From: Comamonadaceae bacterium
Lineage (GTDB): Bacteria; Pseudomonadota; Gammaproteobacteria; Burkholderiales; Burkholderiaceae_C
NCBI GenBank assembly: GCA_947445115.1
Contig: CANFCG010000007.1
Span: 1 to 64,000 of the forward strand
Direction of reading: 5' to 3'
DNA length: 64,000 nucleotides
Made by a program: the position numbers and the translations under genes
The notes under the pieces: generated by a model
The model's database searches: none
What the model saw: the letters and a program-made list of their open reading frames with translations, nothing else
Told to the model about the DNA's origin: nothing
In this document: positions 34,499-44,440 of the stretch, in pieces
Layout: the number at the start of each line of letters is the position of its first letter
Position numbering within the stretch: position 1 is the first letter of the stretch

Positions 34499-35653
34499 AT
34501 GGCACACATCCTCGACAAACCGACCCTGCTACAACGGCTGTTCTCCTTTTTTGACGGCTTTGATCTTCCCTTGATAGCTGCCGTTGGCGTGCTGGCCCTG
34601 ATTGGGCTCATCAATATGTATTCGGTGGCGTCAGGCTATGACTGGCGTTTTACGGATCACTTGCGCAACATCGTGATTGCAGGCGTGATCATGTTTAGCG
34701 TGGCACAAATACCGCCCCAGCGCTTGATGACACTGGCCGTACCGATTTACACCGTGGGCGTGGCGCTTCTCATTGCTGTGGCGCTGTTTGGTTTGACTAA
34801 AAAAGGCGCGCGGCGTTGGGTCAACCTTGGTGTGGTGATTCAGCCCAGCGAGATTTTAAAAATCGCCATGCCGCTCATGCTGGCTTGGTGGTTCCAAAAG
34901 CGCGAAGGGCAATTGCGACCACTCGATTTTTTAGTCGCCACGCTGCTGTTGGTAATCCCCGTGGGACTGATCGTGCGGCAGCCCGATTTGGGCACCGCTA
35001 TCTTGGTGCTATCGGGTGGGCTCTATGTGATTTTTTTTGCAGGTCTGCGTTGGCGCTGGATTGTGCCGCCGCTAGTGATTGCCTTCATTGGCATTGCGCT
35101 GGTTCTGATATTTGAAGACCACCTCTGCGCCGATGATGTTAATTGGGTCGTACTGCACGAGTACCAACGCCAGCGCATTTGCACCTTGCTGGACCCCACC
35201 AACGACCCGCTAGGCAAGGGCTTTCACATCATCCAGGGCATGATTGCCATTGGCTCGGGCGGCATCTTTGGTAAGGGTTACTTTCAAGGCACGCAAACGC
35301 ATTTAGAGTTCATCCCAGAGCGTACGACTGACTTTATTTTTGCTGCGTACTCTGAAGAATTTGGCTTGCTAGGTGGTTTGGTTTTAATTGGCACTTTTGG
35401 TTTCTTAATCCTGCGCGGACTGGCTATCGCATTGGCTGCGCCCACCTTGTTTACGCGATTACTCGGCGGTGCAATCACCATGATTTTTTTCACCTACGCC
35501 TTTGTCAACATGGGCATGGTGACGGGCCTATTGCCCGTGGTTGGCGTGCCGCTACCTTTTATTAGCTACGGCGGCACGGCGCTGGTCACGCTGGGGCTGG
35601 GCGTCGGCATTTTGCTGTCCATTGCTAAAGCCAAACGCTTGGTGCAAACCTAG
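34499..35653 (+). CDS. rodA: Rod-shape determining peptidoglycan polymerase RodA
   Basis: A SEDS-family glycosyltransferase of the elongasome, 384 residues with about ten helices. Signatures: GARRWVNLGVVIQPSEILKI, RQPDLGTAILVL, YQRQRICTLLDPTNDPLG, IAIGSGGIFGKGY and PLPFISYGGTALVTLGLGVG. The ATG at 34499 lies 14 bp from the divergent RNB start. It stands apart from mreBCD and mrdA, which are not in the window. Confidence 0.93.
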   Translation: MAHILDKPTLLQRLFSFFDGFDLPLIAAVGVLALIGLINMYSVASGYDWRFTDHLRNIVIAGVIMFSVAQIPPQRLMTLAVPIYTVGVALLIAVALFGLTKKGARRWVNLGVVIQPSEILKIAMPLMLAWWFQKREGQLRPLDFLVATLLLVIPVGLIVRQPDLGTAILVLSGGLYVIFFAGLRWRWIVPPLVIAFIGIALVLIFEDHLCADDVNWVVLHEYQRQRICTLLDPTNDPLGKGFHIIQGMIAIGSGGIFGKGYFQGTQTHLEFIPERTTDFIFAAYSEEFGLLGGLVLIGTFGFLILRGLAIALAAPTLFTRLLGGAITMIFFTYAFVNMGMVTGLLPVVGVPLPFISYGGTALVTLGLGVGILLSIAKAKRLVQT

Positions 35654-35663
35654 AGATAAGCCT

Positions 35664-36524
35664 ATGAAGCAAGTCGCCATTATTGGAGTCGGCAACATGG
35701 GTGCAGGTATGGCGCGTTGCCTGCTTGGGAAGGGTTATGCGGTGCGCGTCATCGACATTGATGTGGCAAAAACCGAAGCATTAGCGACTCTCGGCGCAAT
35801 CGTTCATAACAACGCGAGCACCCTGCCTGATGGCTGCCCAGTCGTCATCGTGTGCGTTGTCGATAGCGTCCAAGTTGAATTCGTACTACCCACCATTACC
35901 GCTTCCAGCGCTGGTGCTCGCACCGTCATGCTGTGCCCGACCATCGCCCCCGAAGACATAGAACGCTTCTGCGCAAGCCTTACTAGTCGTGGCCTACAGA
36001 CCATTGATGCGCCCATGTCAGGCGGCCCCGCGCGAGCCGAGAACGGCACGATGAGCTTAATGGTGGCGTGTACCGATAGCTTGTTCGCAGAGCATCAAAC
36101 TTTGCTAAATGATTTGTCGACACAAATTTTTCGCGTGAGCAACAAGCCAGGAGATGGCGCACGCATGAAGCTGTGTAACAACTTGCTGGCTGGCATCAAT
36201 TTAGCTGGCGCTGCCGAGGTGCTGGCGTTGGCTGAGCATATGGGACTCGATACAAAAAATGCGCTTGCCGTTATGCAAGCCTCCAGCGCGCAAAGCTGGA
36301 TCGGCCAAGACCGCATGAGCCGTGCATTGGTGGGCGACTACGTGCCGCGTGCGCACATGACGCTGCTAGCCAAAGATACGAAACTCGCGCTAGCGATGGC
36401 GGCCAAGGCAGGCGTGGATTGCCTTGTGAGCAAGCCTGCTTCGCAAGCCTTTACGGATGCGGCTTCCCAAGGATATGCCAGTTTAGATGATGCTGCGTTG
36501 TTTGAATTTTTTAGAAAAAAATAA
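35664..36524 (+). CDS. NAD(P)-dependent beta-hydroxyacid dehydrogenase
   Basis: A 286-residue member of the 3-hydroxyisobutyrate / tartronate-semialdehyde reductase family. The Rossmann motif is IIGVGNMGAGMARCLL at residues 6-21, the substrate loop is DAPMSGGPARAENGTMSLMV and the catalytic Lys is in GDGARMKLCNNLLAG. The exact substrate cannot be told. It lies 10 bp after rodA and overlaps the next gene by one base (TAATG). Confidence 0.9.
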   Translation: MKQVAIIGVGNMGAGMARCLLGKGYAVRVIDIDVAKTEALATLGAIVHNNASTLPDGCPVVIVCVVDSVQVEFVLPTITASSAGARTVMLCPTIAPEDIERFCASLTSRGLQTIDAPMSGGPARAENGTMSLMVACTDSLFAEHQTLLNDLSTQIFRVSNKPGDGARMKLCNNLLAGINLAGAAEVLALAEHMGLDTKNALAVMQASSAQSWIGQDRMSRALVGDYVPRAHMTLLAKDTKLALAMAAKAGVDCLVSKPASQAFTDAASQGYASLDDAALFEFFRKK

Positions 36525-37312
36525 TGCAACAAACTATTCACGAACGCCGCCTTTTGCTAGCAGTTGTTGCATTTTTTGTCCTGGGTCTTGTCGGCCATTT
36601 CGTACGACCCCTAACGCCAGACGTGGTCAAAGCATTAGTCGCTCAGCTGGGTCTGCATAGCAACTTAGGTGGCAACCACTTCGTCGATAGCCGCACTTGG
36701 CTGAGTATCCCCAACGCAGCCGATGTGTTATCCAACTTGCCGTTTGCTATTTTTGGTGTTTGGGGCTTACTGCTGCAAGCCAATACCCGCAAGGCTTCCC
36801 AACCCTATGTAGGTCGTGAAAGCTTTGTACTCACCCTATTTTTTGTAGGCCTCATCTTCACCGCGATAGGTTCGATGCTCTATCACCTTGCGCCTAGCGA
36901 CAGCACGCTCTTGTGGGACAGGGCGGGCATGGCCTTCGCCTTTGCTGGCATGCTGGGCGTGGCCGCGTCCGAACGTGTCAGCAGCGCAAGCGGCATCTGG
37001 CTTGGCTTAGCGACTTTGCTAGCTGGAGCGATTGCGCTACTCGTTTGGTCGCAAACTACAGATGTGTTGCCGTGGCTGACGTTGCAGTTTGGTTGCATGG
37101 CGATGATTTTGGTTTTGGCCATCACCCGCAAACACGTCAAAAGTCTAGGCGTATCGCTCTATGCTGTCGTCGCTTGGTACGCGCTGGCAAAAATATTTGA
37201 ATCAAACGATCACGCCATTTTTGAGGCCACGGGGCACTGGGTGAGCGGGCATACGCTAAAGCATTTGGCGGCGAGTTTGGCGGCACGGCCTGTGATTCGA
37301 GTACTCAAATAA
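36524..37312 (+). CDS. Ceramidase-like (CREST superfamily) membrane protein
   Basis: A 262-residue protein with about seven helices. It has the metal-site pattern of alkaline ceramidase/CREST hydrolases: Ser, His and Asp in SMLYHLAPSDSTLLWDRAGM, and two His in VSGHTLKHLAAS near the C-terminus. CREST members are metal-dependent amide hydrolases or receptors; the bacterial substrate is unknown. Translationally coupled to the dehydrogenase. Confidence 0.75.
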   Translation: MQQTIHERRLLLAVVAFFVLGLVGHFVRPLTPDVVKALVAQLGLHSNLGGNHFVDSRTWLSIPNAADVLSNLPFAIFGVWGLLLQANTRKASQPYVGRESFVLTLFFVGLIFTAIGSMLYHLAPSDSTLLWDRAGMAFAFAGMLGVAASERVSSASGIWLGLATLLAGAIALLVWSQTTDVLPWLTLQFGCMAMILVLAITRKHVKSLGVSLYAVVAWYALAKIFESNDHAIFEATGHWVSGHTLKHLAASLAARPVIRVLK

Positions 37313-37325
37313 AAAGGCGTCTTAA

Positions 37326-38642
37326 ATGTCCAATCCCAACCAATTCACCCTCTTAAAACAACGCCGTTTCGCGCCCTTCTTTTGGACGCAATTTGCAGGC
37401 GCCGCAAACGACAACTTGTTTAAGTTTGCGCTCACCGTCATGGTGACGTATCAACTTAGCGTCTCGTGGTTGCCGCCCAATCTTGCGGGACTGGTGATTG
37501 GTGCCGTATTCATCTTGCCGTTTGTTTTGTTTTCTGCCACCAGCGGCCAATTGGCGGACAAGCTGGATAAAGCTGCCGTCTTTCGCTTCGTGAAGAACCT
37601 AGAGATCGCCATCATGCTGCTGGGCGCTTATGGCTTTTATGCCAGCCACGTTGTTGTGCTCTTGGTCTGCGTATTTTTGATGGGGCTGCACTCCACACTG
37701 TTTGGCCCCGTCAAGTTTGCCTACATCCCGCAGGTGTTGGATGAGCGCGAAATCACGGGCGGCAATGGCGTTGTGGAAATGGGCACCTTCGTCGCCATCT
37801 TGCTTGGCAACGTGGTGGGCGGCGTCTTGGTCGCCCTGCCCGAGGTGGGGCACTCCGCGGTGGCTGTGGCCTGCATCGCCTTGGCGGTGCTTGGGCGTAT
37901 GGCTGCACAAGCGATACCCAGTGCGCCTTCCACCGATCCCGATTTGGTGATGAACTGGAACCCCATCTCCGAAACGATAAAAAATTTGAAGCTCGCGCAC
38001 AGCAACATCGTGGTGTTTCGCTCTTTGCTTGGCATCAGTTGGATGTGGTTTTTTGGCGCGGTGTTTTTGGGTCAATTTCCAAGTCTTGCCAAAGATGTGC
38101 TCCATGGTGATGCGAATGTAGCGTCGCTGCTCTTGGTGGTGTTTTCTATTGGCATTGGCGTGGGCTCGCTACTGTGCGAAGTGCTGTCCAAACGACATGT
38201 CGAGATGGGACTCGTTCCTTTTGGCGCGATCGGCATGAGTGTGTTTGCCATCGATTTTTATTTTGCAGCGCATGCCCTGCCAGCGTCCATCGAGATGGGC
38301 ATTGCCGCTTTTATTGCGCAGCCCCATCACTGGCGCGTGATGGCAGATTTGGCTCTGCTCGCTTTATTTGCAGGGCTTTACAGCGTGCCCATGTATGCAC
38401 TCGTGCAATTGCGTACCAACCCATCGCACCGCGCGCGCATCATTGCGGCCAACAATATCTTGAATGCGTTCTTTATGATCGTTAGCTCCATCCTGGCGGG
38501 TGCGTTGCTGTCGCTAGGCGCAACCATTCCGCAAATCTTTTTGTTAGTCGGCATTGCCAATGCCGTCTTCACAGGCTATATTTTTTGGCTCACGCCAGAG
38601 TACATCCAACGCTTTAAAGCTATTGCGCCTTGGTCTCGATAA
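37326..38642 (+). CDS. MFS transporter, LplT-like
   Basis: A 438-residue protein with twelve helices. [19 protein letters not shown] and [20 protein letters not shown] match the transporter half of the LplT/Aas lysophospholipid flippases. There is no fused acyltransferase. A role in lysophospholipid import is inferred. The 3' end overlaps convergent mnmA by 23 bp. Confidence 0.83.
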   Translation: MSNPNQFTLLKQRRFAPFFWTQFAGAANDNLFKFALTVMVTYQLSVSWLPPNLAGLVIGAVFILPFVLFSATSGQLADKLDKAAVFRFVKNLEIAIMLLGAYGFYASHVVVLLVCVFLMGLHSTLFGPVKFAYIPQVLDEREITGGNGVVEMGTFVAILLGNVVGGVLVALPEVGHSAVAVACIALAVLGRMAAQAIPSAPSTDPDLVMNWNPISETIKNLKLAHSNIVVFRSLLGISWMWFFGAVFLGQFPSLAKDVLHGDANVASLLLVVFSIGIGVGSLLCEVLSKRHVEMGLVPFGAIGMSVFAIDFYFAAHALPASIEMGIAAFIAQPHHWRVMADLALLALFAGLYSVPMYALVQLRTNPSHRARIIAANNILNAFFMIVSSILAGALLSLGATIPQIFLLVGIANAVFTGYIFWLTPEYIQRFKAIAPWSR

Positions 38643-39753
38643 CGCCGCCGCCCAAGCACACCTCGCCGTCATACAGCACGGCAGATTGCCCTGGCGTCAC
38701 GGCCCACTGCGCATCTTTAAAATCAAGCGCAAAGCCTTGCTGGGTCAGGCTTCCAGCAGCGCCGAATGCACAAGCGCTATCTGCTTGTCGATAACGTGTT
38801 TTAGCGGCGTAATTGCCAGCCTCACTCGAATTTTTAGGCGGCTCGCCTGCCACCCAACTCACATCCAACGCCGTCAGTTTGTGCGACAGAAGTAATGGGT
38901 GCTCGTGCCCTTGCACGGCAATGAGTGTGTTGGTCGCCATGTCTTTGCGTGCCACAAACCACGGCACTTCAGGCGCGCCCTTCACACCACCAATACCCAG
39001 TCCTTGTCGCTGTCCCAGCGTATAGAACGACAGCCCCACGTGTTGCCCAACGGTGCGCCCCGTCTCGTCTTTAATCTTGCCCGGCTGGTTGGCGATGTAG
39101 CGGTTTAAAAACTCACGAAACGGCCGCTCGCCAATAAAGCAAATGCCTGTCGAGTCTTTCTTCTTCGCGTTGGGTAAGCCAATTTCATCCGCGATGCGGC
39201 GCACTTCGGTCTTGTGCAATTCACCCACAGGGAATAGCGTTTTACTGAGCTGCGCTTGATTGAGTCTGTGCAAAAAGTAGCTCTGATCTTTTGTGTTATC
39301 GAGTCCCTTGAGCAGCTCGTATTTGCTGGTGGCATCATTCAAACGCACTCGGGCGTAATGCCCCGTGGCAATTTTTTCTGCGCCTAGTCGCATGGCGTGA
39401 TCTAAGAATGCTTTGAACTTGATTTCGGCGTTACACAAGATGTCGGGGTTGGGCGTGCGCCCCGCGCTGTACTCGCGCAAAAATTCGGCGAAGACGCGGT
39501 CTTTGTACTCGGCTGCAAAGTTGACGTGCTCGATCTCGATGCCCAGCACATCGGCTACGGCAGCAGCATCGACGAAGTCGATATTGCTAGAGCAAAACTC
39601 GTCGTCATCGTCGCCTTCCCAGTTTTTCATGAAGATGCCAATGACCTCAAAGCCTTGTTTTTTGAGCAAATACGCTGTCACGGCGGAGTCCACACCGCCC
39701 GAAAGACCCACGACAACTCGTGTTTTTGATTTTTGATTTTGTTGGTCCGTCAT
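38620..39753 (-). CDS. mnmA: tRNA-specific 2-thiouridylase
   Basis: MnmA thiolates U34 in Lys, Glu and Gln tRNAs. It has 377 residues. The PP-loop is [15 protein letters not shown] (about 16-30), and the catalytic cysteines are in [14 protein letters not shown] and [12 protein letters not shown]. The ATG at 39753 is chosen; an open frame further upstream would add 36 residues unlike MnmA. It is divergent from queC (17 bp). Confidence 0.95.
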   Translation of the reverse strand: MTDQQNQKSKTRVVVGLSGGVDSAVTAYLLKKQGFEVIGIFMKNWEGDDDDEFCSSNIDFVDAAAVADVLGIEIEHVNFAAEYKDRVFAEFLREYSAGRTPNPDILCNAEIKFKAFLDHAMRLGAEKIATGHYARVRLNDATSKYELLKGLDNTKDQSYFLHRLNQAQLSKTLFPVGELHKTEVRRIADEIGLPNAKKKDSTGICFIGERPFREFLNRYIANQPGKIKDETGRTVGQHVGLSFYTLGQRQGLGIGGVKGAPEVPWFVARKDMATNTLIAVQGHEHPLLLSHKLTALDVSWVAGEPPKNSSEAGNYAAKTRYRQADSACAFGAAGSLTQQGFALDFKDAQWAVTPGQSAVLYDGEVCLGGGVIETKAQ

Positions 39754-39770
39754 AGTGGAAAATTGTATCC

Positions 39771-40505
39771 ATGCAAACACCTCACCCCGCTCCTCCGCAC
39801 AAAGCAGCCCTCGTTCTTTTTTCGGGCGGTCAAGACTCGACCACGTGCCTTGCGCAGGCACTCTCCAAATATGACCGCGTGGAAACGCTGGCGTTCGATT
39901 ACGGTCAGCGCCACCGCGTGGAGCTCGATTGCCGATTGACGGTACTGACTGAAATAAAAAAACAATTTCCGCACTGGGCGCACAAGCTTGGCGAAGATCA
40001 TCAATTTGATATGGCGCTGCTGGGGCAAATCAGCGACTGCTCGCTCACGCGCGATGTGGCGTTTGAAATGGAAGCCTCTGGCCTGCCTAATACATTTGTG
40101 CCAGGGCGCAACTTATTATTCCTCACCTTTGCCGCTGCGCTGGCGTATCGGCGCGGTCTACAAGTCATCGTCACAGGCGTGTGCGAAACCGATTTTTCTG
40201 GCTACCCCGACTGCCGCGACGACACCATGAAGGCGATGCAAATTGCGCTCAGCTTGGGCATGGACAAGCGCTTTTTAATCGAGACACCACTGATGTGGAT
40301 TGACAAAGCCCAAACGTGGCAACTAGCTGAAGACTTGGGCGGCAAAGCCTTGGTCGATTTGATTGTGGAGCACACGCACACCTGCTATTTGGGTGATCGT
40401 GTGCATCGGCATGACTGGGGTTATGGCTGCGAACTGGGCACTAAGACTGCCTGCCCCGCTTGCGACTTACGTGGCAAGGGTTGGGACAAATACAAGGCTA
40501 GTTAG
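39771..40505 (+). CDS. queC: 7-cyano-7-deazaguanine synthase
   Basis: QueC makes preQ0 from carboxy-deazaguanine for queuosine in tRNA. It has 244 residues. The PP-loop is [29 protein letters not shown] is central, and the zinc site uses Cys residues in HTCYLG, GYGCELG and [12 protein letters not shown]. It is paired head to head with mnmA, a second tRNA wobble-modification gene. Overlaps the EF-hand gene by 8 bp at the 3' end. Confidence 0.94.
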   Translation: MQTPHPAPPHKAALVLFSGGQDSTTCLAQALSKYDRVETLAFDYGQRHRVELDCRLTVLTEIKKQFPHWAHKLGEDHQFDMALLGQISDCSLTRDVAFEMEASGLPNTFVPGRNLLFLTFAAALAYRRGLQVIVTGVCETDFSGYPDCRDDTMKAMQIALSLGMDKRFLIETPLMWIDKAQTWQLAEDLGGKALVDLIVEHTHTCYLGDRVHRHDWGYGCELGTKTACPACDLRGKGWDKYKAS

Positions 40506-40818
40506 CTGGAGCGGTCGTGCCTTTTTTAGCAACATGAGCTGCTTTGGCTTTCTCTTTAAACGCTATCAACTCATCACGCGAAAGCTGATCGTCTTTATTG
40601 ACGTCAATGCGGTTGAAAACCTTGGCCAGCTTCGGATTACCAGCCGCCTCGGCACGGCTAATCATGCCATCTTGGTTCGTGTCTAACTTGTTGATGCGGG
40701 CATTAGCACTTGCACGCGGCTTGCTACCAGGTGCACCGACGATGTCTGAGCCCACCTTGGTCGCCTGCGCAAAAACAGATGCAGAAAAAATGGCTGCTGA
40801 TAAAACGAAATATTTCAT
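40498..40818 (-). CDS. Secreted EF-hand domain protein
   Basis: A 106-residue product with a signal peptide (cleavage near VFAQA) and two EF-hand loops: [12 protein letters not shown] and [12 protein letters not shown], each with calcium-type acidic residues at positions 1, 3, 5 and 12. The C-terminus is Lys/Ala-rich. Probably a periplasmic calcium-binding protein of unknown role. GGAG sits 5 bp before the ATG, just after repeat C. Confidence 0.82.
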   Translation of the reverse strand: MKYFVLSAAIFSASVFAQATKVGSDIVGAPGSKPRASANARINKLDTNQDGMISRAEAAGNPKLAKVFNRIDVNKDDQLSRDELIAFKEKAKAAHVAKKGTTAPAN

Positions 40819-40833
40819 AAGAACTCCTTTTTT

Positions 40834-40860
40834 GGATTCCCGCCTTCGCGGGAATGACGG
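40834..40860. repeat. dRS3-like palindromic repeat, copy C (best-preserved)
   Basis: ATTCCC-GCCTTCGC-GGGAAT is an exact ATTCCC-N8-GGGAAT palindrome, flanked by GG and GACGG. The stem is TTCCCGC/GCGGGAA (40837-40854). It lies in the 44-bp gap between two minus-strand genes. On the transcribed strand the hairpin is followed by A6 and then the GGAG site of the EF-hand gene, so it is not a U-tract terminator in that direction. Confidence 0.85.
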
Positions 40861-40862
40861 CC

Positions 40863-41777
40863 TTAGGCCGCGTTAATGATACCGCTCGCCACATGCCCAG
40901 ACGGCACATGTTCGGATGCTGCTGTGACGTGCCTTGTTTGATCGTCAAAGAAAAAATCAGGCTCGAACTCGCGCAGGAACTCGCCCTTGGCGAGACCGCC
41001 TAGAAACATGGCTTCGTCCACTTCGATGTTCCAGCTCATCAAGGTGCGAATCGCACGCTCGTGTGCGGGTGCGCTACGTGCCGTCACTAGCGCGGTGCGC
41101 AATCGCATGGGCGCTGTTTTGCTGTCATTCCCCACGGCTTGCAAATGCTGGAGCGCCTCCAGCAACGGCTTGAAAGGCCCCGCAGGCAGCGGCACGGCGG
41201 CGCGTTCTTTCTCGTGTTTTTGAAAAGCATCCAAACCCTTGGCTTGAAAAACCTGCTCAGCTTCGTCGGAGAATAGCACCGCGTCACCGTCAAAAGCAAT
41301 ACGCACTTCCAGCGGATGCGCGGCGCTTGCCAGCTTGGATAGCGGATACACCTGCGCGGCGGGCACACCAGCATTGAGCGCAGCGCGAACGTCTTCCAAG
41401 TTCACAGACAAAAATAAGTTGGCATGCAGCGGCTTTAAATACCGCCACGGCGCTTCGCCTTTGGTGAAGGTGCCGCGCTGAATCGCCAGCCCATAGTGCT
41501 GCGCTGAACGGAACACGCGCATGCCTGAAACGGGATCGTTACGCGACAAAATGACGACCTCGACACGCGGTTCGGCCAGCGGCGAGCCGTCTTCGGCTTG
41601 GTTAAATGACAGCAGTTTTTTGACCAAGGAAAACGCTACGCCAGGTTTGGCGGGTTCTTCCAACTTGTCCAGCTGCAAGCGCATATAGGCTTTGTCGTTG
41701 TGATTTTCAAAGACGGTGTTCTCCGCTTCAAAATCAAAAAGCGCTCGGCTGGAGATAGCGACGATGAGTTTGTTCAT
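40863..41777 (-). CDS. Cytosolic 5'-nucleotidase family protein
   Basis: A 304-residue protein of the 5'-nucleotidase (PF06189-like) family. MNKLIVAISSRALFDFEAEN begins it; VVILSRNDPVSGMRVFRS, RIAFDGDAVLFSDEAEQVF (DxDxxxF acidic motif) and IEVDEAMFLGGLAKGEFL follow. Bacterial members hydrolyse nucleoside monophosphates. Independent minus-strand gene between gspF and the EF-hand gene. Confidence 0.85.
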   Translation of the reverse strand: MNKLIVAISSRALFDFEAENTVFENHNDKAYMRLQLDKLEEPAKPGVAFSLVKKLLSFNQAEDGSPLAEPRVEVVILSRNDPVSGMRVFRSAQHYGLAIQRGTFTKGEAPWRYLKPLHANLFLSVNLEDVRAALNAGVPAAQVYPLSKLASAAHPLEVRIAFDGDAVLFSDEAEQVFQAKGLDAFQKHEKERAAVPLPAGPFKPLLEALQHLQAVGNDSKTAPMRLRTALVTARSAPAHERAIRTLMSWNIEVDEAMFLGGLAKGEFLREFEPDFFFDDQTRHVTAASEHVPSGHVASGIINAA

Positions 41778-41802
41778 AAAAATTTCATTGGCTATCTGTC
41801 AT

Positions 41803-43026
41803 TCATTTCATAAACTGATTCATTTGGATGATGGGGAGAAGCACCGCCAGCACGATGAGAAGCACCACCACACCCATCACCACAATCAAAAGCGGCTCTA
41901 GGATGGTGGCGAGCGCCATCGCACGGCGTTGTACATCATTGCCGAGTTGTTTGGCGGCGTGATCTAACATCTTGGGGAGTTGCCCCGTTTGCTCGCCTAA
42001 CCGTGCGAACATCGCCAGCAAACTTGGGAAGCGCCCTTGCTTGGATAGCGCATTGGCCAGCGTGGCGCCTTCGCGCACTTGCACCAATGCCTCTAGCGCA
42101 TCGCGGCGTAGCGCACGGTTGGATAGCGTCATCGCAGCCGTTTGCAATCCACGCAAAATTGGTACGCCTGCAAGTGCCAGCATCGCCAGCGTGCCGCTAA
42201 ATCTAGCAGCGTTGTAACCACGCGCAAGTCTGCCTATCAGCGGCAACTCTAGCCACGCGGCATCGAAGCGCTCACGGAAAGCATCTGCCCGCAAAGCCAT
42301 ACGCAGCAAGGCTCCCAGCAGCACCAATACCAGCAATAAAACCCATCCCCAATTGCGGATGAAGCTGCTGATACCCAGCATGGCCACCGTCAAAAACGGC
42401 AGGGCACGCTTGCTGCCAGCAAACACGCTCGCCACTTGCGGCACGACGTAGCTGACCAAAAAAATCACAATCACGGTCGCAATCACGGTCACGATGGCGG
42501 GGTAGAGTGCCGCACCGATGAGTTTGGCACGCAGTGTTTGCTGCTCTTCCAAATCGTCGGCAAGTTTGTTTAACACCTCGCCCAAGTTGCCACTTTGCTC
42601 GCCCGCGCCAATGGCGGCGCAGTAAATATCGGAGAATTCGCGCGGATGCTGTGCCAAAGCCTGAGTAAAAGGCGAGCCGCCATTCACTTCCGATCTGAGT
42701 GCTGCCACCAAACCGCGCTGGGCTTCGCTCTCTGATTCATCGACCAATGCCGTGAGTGCGCGTTCTAGTGGCAGACCAGAGCCCACCAAGCCTGCCAGCT
42801 GACGAGTCCACACCATCAGTGCTGTGTTATTAAAAACGCGGCGTGGCGCAAAGAGACCCGCCTGCGCAGCCATGCCGTTAGTGGTACTCACCACCGCCGT
42901 CACATCGAGTGGAATAAGTGACTGCGCTCTGAGGTTGCTACGCGCACCGCGTGCAGTCTCAGCTTCGATAATGCCCTTGCGGGTTTTGCCATCAGCTTCT
43001 AAGGCGGTAAATTGATAAGCGGGCAT
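41803..43026 (-). CDS. gspF: Type II secretion inner-membrane platform protein GspF
   Basis: A 407-residue platform protein with two T2SSF domains and three helices. It begins MPAYQFTALEADGKTRKGIIEAET, and has GEQSGNLGEVLNKLADDLEEQQ and GEQTGQLPKMLDHAAKQL, the duplicated family signature. It binds the ATPase GspE. Last gene of the gsp operon. Confidence 0.95.
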   Translation of the reverse strand: MPAYQFTALEADGKTRKGIIEAETARGARSNLRAQSLIPLDVTAVVSTTNGMAAQAGLFAPRRVFNNTALMVWTRQLAGLVGSGLPLERALTALVDESESEAQRGLVAALRSEVNGGSPFTQALAQHPREFSDIYCAAIGAGEQSGNLGEVLNKLADDLEEQQTLRAKLIGAALYPAIVTVIATVIVIFLVSYVVPQVASVFAGSKRALPFLTVAMLGISSFIRNWGWVLLLVLVLLGALLRMALRADAFRERFDAAWLELPLIGRLARGYNAARFSGTLAMLALAGVPILRGLQTAAMTLSNRALRRDALEALVQVREGATLANALSKQGRFPSLLAMFARLGEQTGQLPKMLDHAAKQLGNDVQRRAMALATILEPLLIVVMGVVVLLIVLAVLLPIIQMNQFMK

Positions 43027-43045
43027 GATGTTTTGAGCGTCCGCA

Positions 43046-44440
43046 TCAATCCCGCGTCACACGAACCAACTCTTCTCGGCTGGTGATGCCGGTCGCCACC
43101 AGCTGCTGTCCGTATTCGCGCATGAGAGTCATGCCGCCTGTCATCGCCGCTTCGCGGATCTGGGCTTCGCTGGCGCGTGTATGGATTAAAGCTTTGAGCG
43201 CGTCGTCGGTGACGAGTAACTCAAAAATGCCGATGCGTCCGCTATAGCCTGTGCGGGCACATTGCCCACAGCCCACGCCAGCACAGGCTTTGCACAGCTT
43301 GCGTACGAGGCGCTGTCCCAAAACCCCCAAGAGCGATGAGCTAATTAAAAACGGCTCAATCCCCATGTCGATGAGCCGCGTGACGGCGCTGGCGGCATCG
43401 TTGGTGTGCAGCGTTGCCAGCACCAGGTGCCCTGTGAGCGAGGCTTGAATGGCAATTTGCGCGGTTTCAAAATCGCGGATTTCGCCAATCATGATGATGT
43501 CGGGATCTTGACGCAAGATGGCACGCAAGGCCTTGGCAAAGTTGAGCTCAATTTTGGGATTAACCTGCGTTTGCCCAATGCCCGCCAGCTCATATTCGAT
43601 GGGGTCTTCCACGGTCATGATGTTGTTAGACGCCGCATCTAGCTTGCCCAGCGCCGAGTACAGCGTGGTGGTTTTGCCTGAACCCGTTGGCCCCGTCACC
43701 AAAATAATGCCGTGTGGTTGCGTCAGCAAATGCATGAAACGTTCTAGCGTCGCACCTTGCATGCCAACGGCTTCTAAAGTGAGTTTAGATTCGCTTTTAT
43801 CTAAGAGCCTGAGCACGGCACGCTCACCATAACTGGAGGGCAACGTCGAGACGCGCACGTCAATCGCACGTGTGCCAATGCGAAGACTGATGCGGCCGTC
43901 TTGCGGCAAGCGTTTTTCGGCGATGTCGAGCTCCGCCATAATTTTGAGGCGCGAAATGAGGGCGGCGTGCAACGCGCGGTTAGGCTGCACCACTTCACGC
44001 AGTGCGCCGTCCACTCGAAAGCGTACGACCGAATGCCGCTCATAGGGCTCGATATGGATGTCGCTGGCGCCATCGCGCGCGGCTTGCGTGAGGAGGGCGT
44101 TCAGCATCCGAATAATGGGCGCGTCGCCGGCACTTTCTAGCAAATCTTCGACCGCAGGCAGCTCTTGCATCATGCGAGATAAGTCCGCGTCGTTTTGCAC
44201 TTCGATCACCACCTGCTGGGCGCTGGACTCGCCACTGGCGTAGGCTTGGCTAATGCGCTGAGCCAGCAAGGCGTCATCGATTAACTCTTGTTTTAAGTTT
44301 TGATCGGCATACTTGCGCTGCACCTCTGATAGCCCGGAAGCCTTACTGGATGTGGCCTGCAACAGAGTCAATTGCGCACCATCGTCCACCAGCAAGAGCT
44401 GCTGTGTCCGAGCGAAAGCGTAAGGCAGAGGGTGGCGCAT
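43046..44440 (-). CDS. gspE: Type II secretion ATPase GspE
   Basis: The hexameric ATPase that powers pseudopilus assembly, 464 residues. Walker A is [15 protein letters not shown], the Asp and His boxes are [10 protein letters not shown] and [17 protein letters not shown], and Walker B is [12 protein letters not shown]. The zinc-binding Cys cluster is short ([19 protein letters not shown]). It overlaps gspD by one base (TAATG). Confidence 0.96.
   Translation of the reverse strand: MRHPLPYAFARTQQLLLVDDGAQLTLLQATSSKASGLSEVQRKYADQNLKQELIDDALLAQRISQAYASGESSAQQVVIEVQNDADLSRMMQELPAVEDLLESAGDAPIIRMLNALLTQAARDGASDIHIEPYERHSVVRFRVDGALREVVQPNRALHAALISRLKIMAELDIAEKRLPQDGRISLRIGTRAIDVRVSTLPSSYGERAVLRLLDKSESKLTLEAVGMQGATLERFMHLLTQPHGIILVTGPTGSGKTTTLYSALGKLDAASNNIMTVEDPIEYELAGIGQTQVNPKIELNFAKALRAILRQDPDIIMIGEIRDFETAQIAIQASLTGHLVLATLHTNDAASAVTRLIDMGIEPFLISSSLLGVLGQRLVRKLCKACAGVGCGQCARTGYSGRIGIFELLVTDDALKALIHTRASEAQIREAAMTGGMTLMREYGQQLVATGITSREELVRVTRD

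Noticed and set aside
39754-39770. preQ1 riboswitch before queC
   Set aside because: Only 17 bp separate queC from mnmA, too little for the aptamer.
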